A DNA stretch of 64,000 bases from Syntrophomonadaceae bacterium (GTDB lineage: Bacteria; Bacillota; Syntrophomonadia; Syntrophomonadales; DTU052), in the NCBI GenBank assembly GCA_012728655.1, contig JAAYEQ010000047.1, forward strand, positions 18,978-82,977. Reading direction: 5' to 3'. The position numbers were made by a program, and so were the translations under genes. Position 1 is the first letter of the stretch. Every line of letters begins with the position of its first letter. The notes below the pieces were generated by a model that worked only from the letters and a program-made list of their open reading frames with translations, did not search any database and had not been told where the DNA came from. Positions 60,998 through 64,000 of this stretch are shown here, in pieces.

Positions 60998-61744
60998 ATG
61001 AAGATAAGCATCTTGACTCTTTTCCCGGAGATGTTTGATTCTCCGCTGAAATACAGTCTAATCGGCAAGGCGATCGAACGGGGGATCATACAGATCGATA
61101 TAATTAACCTGCGGGATTATGCCCTGGACAAACATCGGCAGGTTGATGATTACCCTTATGGCGGCGGCGCCGGCATGGTTATTAAGGCTGACGTGGCATT
61201 GAGAGCGTTAAGGGAACTGCGGCGGCTTGACCCGGAAACCCGGACCATCCTGATGAGCCCGGCCGGGAGGCCCCTGAATCAGCAAATGGCACGGGATCTG
61301 GCCCGGGAGAAAAAACTGCTGGTGCTGTGCGGACACTATGAGGGGGTTGATGAGCGGGTTTTGACCGAGATCGATGACCAGGTGTCCATTGGTGACTACA
61401 TATTAATGGGGGGCGAAACGGCGGCTCTGGTTCTGATTGAGGTGGTTGTTCGCCTGGTCCCGGGAGTTTTGGGCAGCGAGATATCCATCGATGACGAGTC
61501 TTTCAGTGACGGGCTGCTGGAATACCCGCAGTACACCAGACCCCGGAAGGTGGGGGAACTGGAGGTACCGCCGGTCCTCCTCTCGGGGAATCACGAGGAA
61601 ATCCGGCGCTGGAGGAAGAAGGAGAGCGTCAGAAAAACCCTCTTGATGAGGCCCGATCTCTTACTGAAAAAACGCCTGGATGAGGAAGAAAAAAAGTATT
61701 TAATGGAGATCCTGTTTCCCGGAGAAGACGGTGAACAACCATGA
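60998..61744 (+). CDS. trmD: tRNA (guanine37-N1)-methyltransferase
   Basis: SPOUT-family enzyme that methylates G37 of tRNAs reading CNN codons. Of 248 residues, typical blocks are ISILTLFPEMFDSPL, VDDYPYGGGAGMV, LMSPAGRPLNQ, LCGHYEGVDERV and SIGDYILMGGE (knot region). The stop overlaps the next start as ATGA. Confidence 0.97.
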   Translation: MKISILTLFPEMFDSPLKYSLIGKAIERGIIQIDIINLRDYALDKHRQVDDYPYGGGAGMVIKADVALRALRELRRLDPETRTILMSPAGRPLNQQMARDLAREKKLLVLCGHYEGVDERVLTEIDDQVSIGDYILMGGETAALVLIEVVVRLVPGVLGSEISIDDESFSDGLLEYPQYTRPRKVGELEVPPVLLSGNHEEIRRWRKKESVRKTLLMRPDLLLKKRLDEEEKKYLMEILFPGEDGEQP

Positions 61745-62307
61745 ACAAAAGGCTCTATATCGCACTGCTGCACAATCCGGTTTATAACAAGGATTATGAG
61801 GTGATAACCACTTCGATAACCAATCTGGATGTGCATGACATCTGTCGGGCTGCGCGCACCTATGGCGTCAAGCGTTACTTTCTGGTTCATCCTCTGCAAA
61901 CCCAGCGTCAACTGGTTGAGGAAATAATGCGATACTGGCTGGCGGGCTATGGGGGTGAGTCCAACCCGGATCGCAAGGAAGCCCTCAAAGTACTGGAACT
62001 GGTCCCGGACCTCGAGGAGGCCCAGAAACGAATAATGGAACTGGAGGGGCAAACCGCGCTTACGGTGGTAACCGACGCCCGGGTCTATGCCAACAGTGTA
62101 AGCTACCGGGAGATGCGAGAGCGGATTTCTCGGGGGGATGTGCCCTACCTGGTGCTGTTCGGTACCGGTTGGGGGTTGGTGAAGGAGGAGATTGAAAAGG
62201 CCGATTTCATCTTGCATCCTATCGAGGCCGACAGCGATTACAATCATCTGTCGGTGAGAAGCGCGGTGGCCATAATCCTCGACCGGCTGCTGGGCAGTTG
62301 GCAGTGA
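61741..62307 (+). CDS. SPOUT-family RNA methyltransferase (COG4752 type)
   Basis: A 188-residue protein with the trefoil-knot patterns TSITNLDVHDICRAARTYGV, YLVLFGTGWGLVKEEIEKAD and NHLSVRSAVAIILDRLLG, marking it as a SAM-dependent RNA methyltransferase. Such a gene commonly follows trmD in Clostridia and Thermotogae. The target nucleotide is unknown to me. Its ATG overlaps the trmD stop by 4 bases, so the two are coupled. Confidence 0.88.
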   Translation: MNKRLYIALLHNPVYNKDYEVITTSITNLDVHDICRAARTYGVKRYFLVHPLQTQRQLVEEIMRYWLAGYGGESNPDRKEALKVLELVPDLEEAQKRIMELEGQTALTVVTDARVYANSVSYREMRERISRGDVPYLVLFGTGWGLVKEEIEKADFILHPIEADSDYNHLSVRSAVAIILDRLLGSWQ

Positions 62308-62417
62308 CAAGAAGTCCGGCGGCCCACGGCCGCAATGAGAACCGAGAAAGCACGCTTCGAAGCCAAGAAGGTAGAAGTTTCGTGCTCGGGGCTCGACAAT
62401 TGATACCGTTACTCGGC

Positions 62418-62446
62418 TTGTTAGGTCCATAACCCTATGATATAAT
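62418..62446 (+). promoter_or_regulatory. Extended -10 sigma-A promoter of rplS
   Basis: TTGTTA (62418-62423) and TATAAT (62441-62446) with 17-base spacing, preceded by TG for an extended -10. It gives rplS its own promoter apart from trmD. Confidence 0.85.
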
Positions 62447-62513
62447 ACCATTTGTCGGCAACGAGGATATCCATCACCACGGTGAGATGATAGATAGAAG
62501 GGAGGTTGACGGA

Positions 62514-62867
62514 GTGCAGGACATAATCAATTCGATTGAGCAGGAACAGATGAAAAAAGACATAGTGGATTTTGGACCCGGCGACACCGTGAAGGTTTAC
62601 GTTAAAGTTGTGGAAGGCGGTCGGGAGAGGATCCAGGTTTTCACAGGTACTGTCATTCGCAGGCGAGGAAGCGGCCTGGGAGAGACTTTTACCGTGAGAA
62701 GGGTTTCTTACGGAGTTGGGGTGGAAAGAACCTTCCCGGTTCATTCTCCCAGGATTGAGAAGATAGAACTGGTTAGACGCGGTAAGGTCAGAAGGGCAAG
62801 GCTTTACTACTTGCGCCAGAGATACGGCAAAAAGGGCAAGATTAAAGAAAAGATGGACAATCGATAA
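62514..62867 (+). CDS. rplS: Ribosomal protein L19
   Basis: A 117-residue large-subunit protein with [41 protein letters not shown] and the C-terminal [17 protein letters not shown] 62514 follows GGAGG at 62501-62505; the frame is open to 62487 but that part precedes the ribosome site. A leader of about 60 bases from its promoter could hold a regulatory structure, though I see no clear one. Confidence 0.96.
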   Translation: MQDIINSIEQEQMKKDIVDFGPGDTVKVYVKVVEGGRERIQVFTGTVIRRRGSGLGETFTVRRVSYGVGVERTFPVHSPRIEKIELVRRGKVRRARLYYLRQRYGKKGKIKEKMDNR

Positions 62868-62881
62868 GAGGCAATCCACCC

Positions 62882-62910
62882 AAGACTGGCTGACGAGCCA
62901 GTCTTATTTG
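62882..62910 (+). terminator. Hairpin terminator after rplS
   Basis: AAGACTGGCT (62882-62891) pairs perfectly with AGCCAGTCTT (62896-62905) around GACG and is followed by ATTTG, a weak tail. Confidence 0.78.
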
Positions 62911-63009
62911 TATAACCGGGAGCACGGCCGGTTATTTGTCATTCGGCACGAGTAATATGGTGCAGCTCGCTGCCAAAAGCGCTCAGAGGAAAGGGATGTC
63001 CAAAGCTCG

Positions 63010-63894
63010 GTGAAAGAAAACAATACTGGAGAAAAAATTGCGGCCTACAACTGGTATCCGGGGCACATGGTGAGAGCCCGCCGGGAGATCTCGGAGAATG
63101 TCAAACTGGTGGATATAGTGGTTGAGGTAACCGATGCCCGGGCTCCACGGTCCACACGCAACCCGGAATTGGAGAGTCTGGTGGCTCCCAAACCGATAAT
63201 CCTGGTGCTCAATAAGAAGGACCTGGTCAATCCGGAAGAGCTTGAGGTCTGGGTCCGGCGACTGGCTCAGGATGGGCTGAACCCGGTGGGCATGGTTGCA
63301 ACCAGCGGAGAGGGGAAGAAAGCGGTCATCCAGACGGTAGAAAAACTGTTTCGGCCGATAGTCCAGGATATGAAAAACAGGAAGCGGCGGGTTCGGCCTC
63401 CCCGCATAATGGTGGTGGGGATACCCAATGTGGGGAAATCGACCTTAATCAATGCCCTGGCGGGGAAAAAAACGGCCCGTACCGGATCCCAGCCCGGGGT
63501 GACCCGGGGTAAGCAGTGGGTAAGAATTGAAGGAAAGATTGATCTTCTGGATACTCCCGGTTTAATGTGGCCCCGGCTCAGCGTGCCCGAACAGGGTCTC
63601 AAGCTGGCGGCTCTGGGCGTTCTCGGACCCAAAGCCTACTCCGAGGAGGAGGTCGCCCGCTATGTTCTGCGCCTGGTGCGGGAGATTGAACCTCAGGCTC
63701 TGGAATCACGTTTTGGCTTCAAAGATGTCCAATCACTGGATGAAAACCAAATCCTTGAGTCTATTGCCTCCTTTCGCGGGTTTGGCGAAGATGAGGGCAC
63801 CGGTTTTCCCAAAACAGCACATTTCGTTCTCGGTGAATTCCGCCGCGGGCGGATCGCCAGGATCATCCTGGATCGGCACGAACCGGGAACGTAA
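63010..63894 (+). CDS. rbgA: Ribosome biogenesis GTPase RbgA (YlqF)
   Basis: Circularly permuted GTPase needed for late 50S assembly. The motif order is G4 (VLNKKDLV) before G1 (VGIPNVGKSTLINALAG) and G3 (DTPGLMWP), diagnostic for the YlqF group, and the N-terminus has NWYPGHMVRARREI. Of 294 residues, the C-terminal domain ends FVLGEFRRGRIARIIL. The GTG start at 63010 has only a distant purine-rich site. It follows rplS as in Bacillus. Confidence 0.95.
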   Translation: MKENNTGEKIAAYNWYPGHMVRARREISENVKLVDIVVEVTDARAPRSTRNPELESLVAPKPIILVLNKKDLVNPEELEVWVRRLAQDGLNPVGMVATSGEGKKAVIQTVEKLFRPIVQDMKNRKRRVRPPRIMVVGIPNVGKSTLINALAGKKTARTGSQPGVTRGKQWVRIEGKIDLLDTPGLMWPRLSVPEQGLKLAALGVLGPKAYSEEEVARYVLRLVREIEPQALESRFGFKDVQSLDENQILESIASFRGFGEDEGTGFPKTAHFVLGEFRRGRIARIILDRHEPGT

Positions 63895-63937
63895 TTCATG
63901 GAATCCGGGCCCGGCCGGACATGTATTCGTTAAAGAT

Positions 63938-63984
63938 GAGCAGACTCGGAACGATAGATCGATCAGACGGGTCTGCTCTTTTTT
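63938..63984 (+). terminator. Terminator after rbgA
   Basis: GAGCAGAC (63938-63945) pairs with GTCTGCTC (63971-63978) over a 25-base loop that contains GATCGATC, followed by TTTTTT. The remaining sequence to 64000 holds no gene. Confidence 0.82.
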
Positions 63985-64000
63985 ATTGAAAATCCCTGAC

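Noticed and set aside
62447..62513. L19 leader regulatory RNA
   Set aside because: The leader is short and I found no convincing stem that would sequester the ribosome site.

Overview
The window reads as a low-to-mid GC Gram-positive endospore former of the Clostridia. Spore genes (gpr, ylbJ, spoVS), a Firmicute gene order (rnc / rSAM / spoVS / smc / ftsY, and ylxM-ffh-rpsP-khpA-rimM-trmD-rplS-rbgA) and Asp23/YloU with FakA all point there. A selenocysteine formate dehydrogenase, EtfBA with a membrane Fe-S quinone reductase, acyl-CoA dehydrogenase, thiolase and Pta-AckA together resemble the gene set of syntrophic butyrate oxidisers (Syntrophomonadaceae such as Syntrophomonas or Syntrophothermus). 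The genus is inferred, not proven. No tRNA, rRNA, CRISPR array, insertion sequence or prophage was seen.

Layout: (1) 1-4607, quinone and export genes: UbiD-, UbiA- and UbiX-type enzymes (probably MqnL/MqnP/MqnM of the futalosine menaquinone route), a polyprenyl diphosphate synthase and TatC. (2) 4819-10555, a Tat-exported formate dehydrogenase fdhA-fdhB-fdhI, followed by fdhE and tatA. fdhA is read through an in-frame TGA at 5446-5448 with a clear bacterial SECIS hairpin. (3) 10619-20551, one colinear tetrapyrrole cluster running from glutamyl-tRNA reductase to the siroheme-dependent (Ahb) heme pathway: precorrin-2 dehydrogenase, hemA, hemC, cobA-hemD fusion, ahbC-like, hemB, ahbD-like, ahbA, ahbB, hemL. 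(4) 20563-28182, an orphan cheR, then etfB-etfA-EMO, acyl-CoA dehydrogenase and thiolase. (5) 28384-41345, housekeeping and spore genes: coaD, a 3D-domain wall protein, hslO, rpmB, yloU, fakA, recG, gpr, rsmD, ylbJ, a patatin and tmcAL. (6) 41508-43796, pta-ackA. (7) 44026-56729, DUF177-rpmF-plsX-acpP-rnc, an Elp3-like radical SAM protein, spoVS, smc-ftsY, and a four-gene nucleoside salvage cassette (phosphorylase, mtnA, class II aldolase, deaminase). (8) 56865-63894, a divergent unknown ATPase, then the ylxM-ffh to rbgA translation block.

The genes of regions 1-4 and 6 form one respiratory story. Acyl-CoA dehydrogenase passes electrons to EtfAB, EMO moves them to menaquinone, and the cytochrome b of formate dehydrogenase can use the quinol to make formate outside the membrane. 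Quinone, prenyl chain, heme and Tat functions needed for this chain are encoded alongside, and Pta-AckA recovers ATP from acetyl-CoA. The direction of electron flow is inference.

The most notable sequence-level points are the SECIS element, an Asn-for-Asp change in the nucleoside phosphorylase that suggests methylthioinosine rather than methylthioadenosine as substrate, two long palindromes sitting on the ylxM and DUF177 promoters, and several genes whose best start is a non-standard codon.
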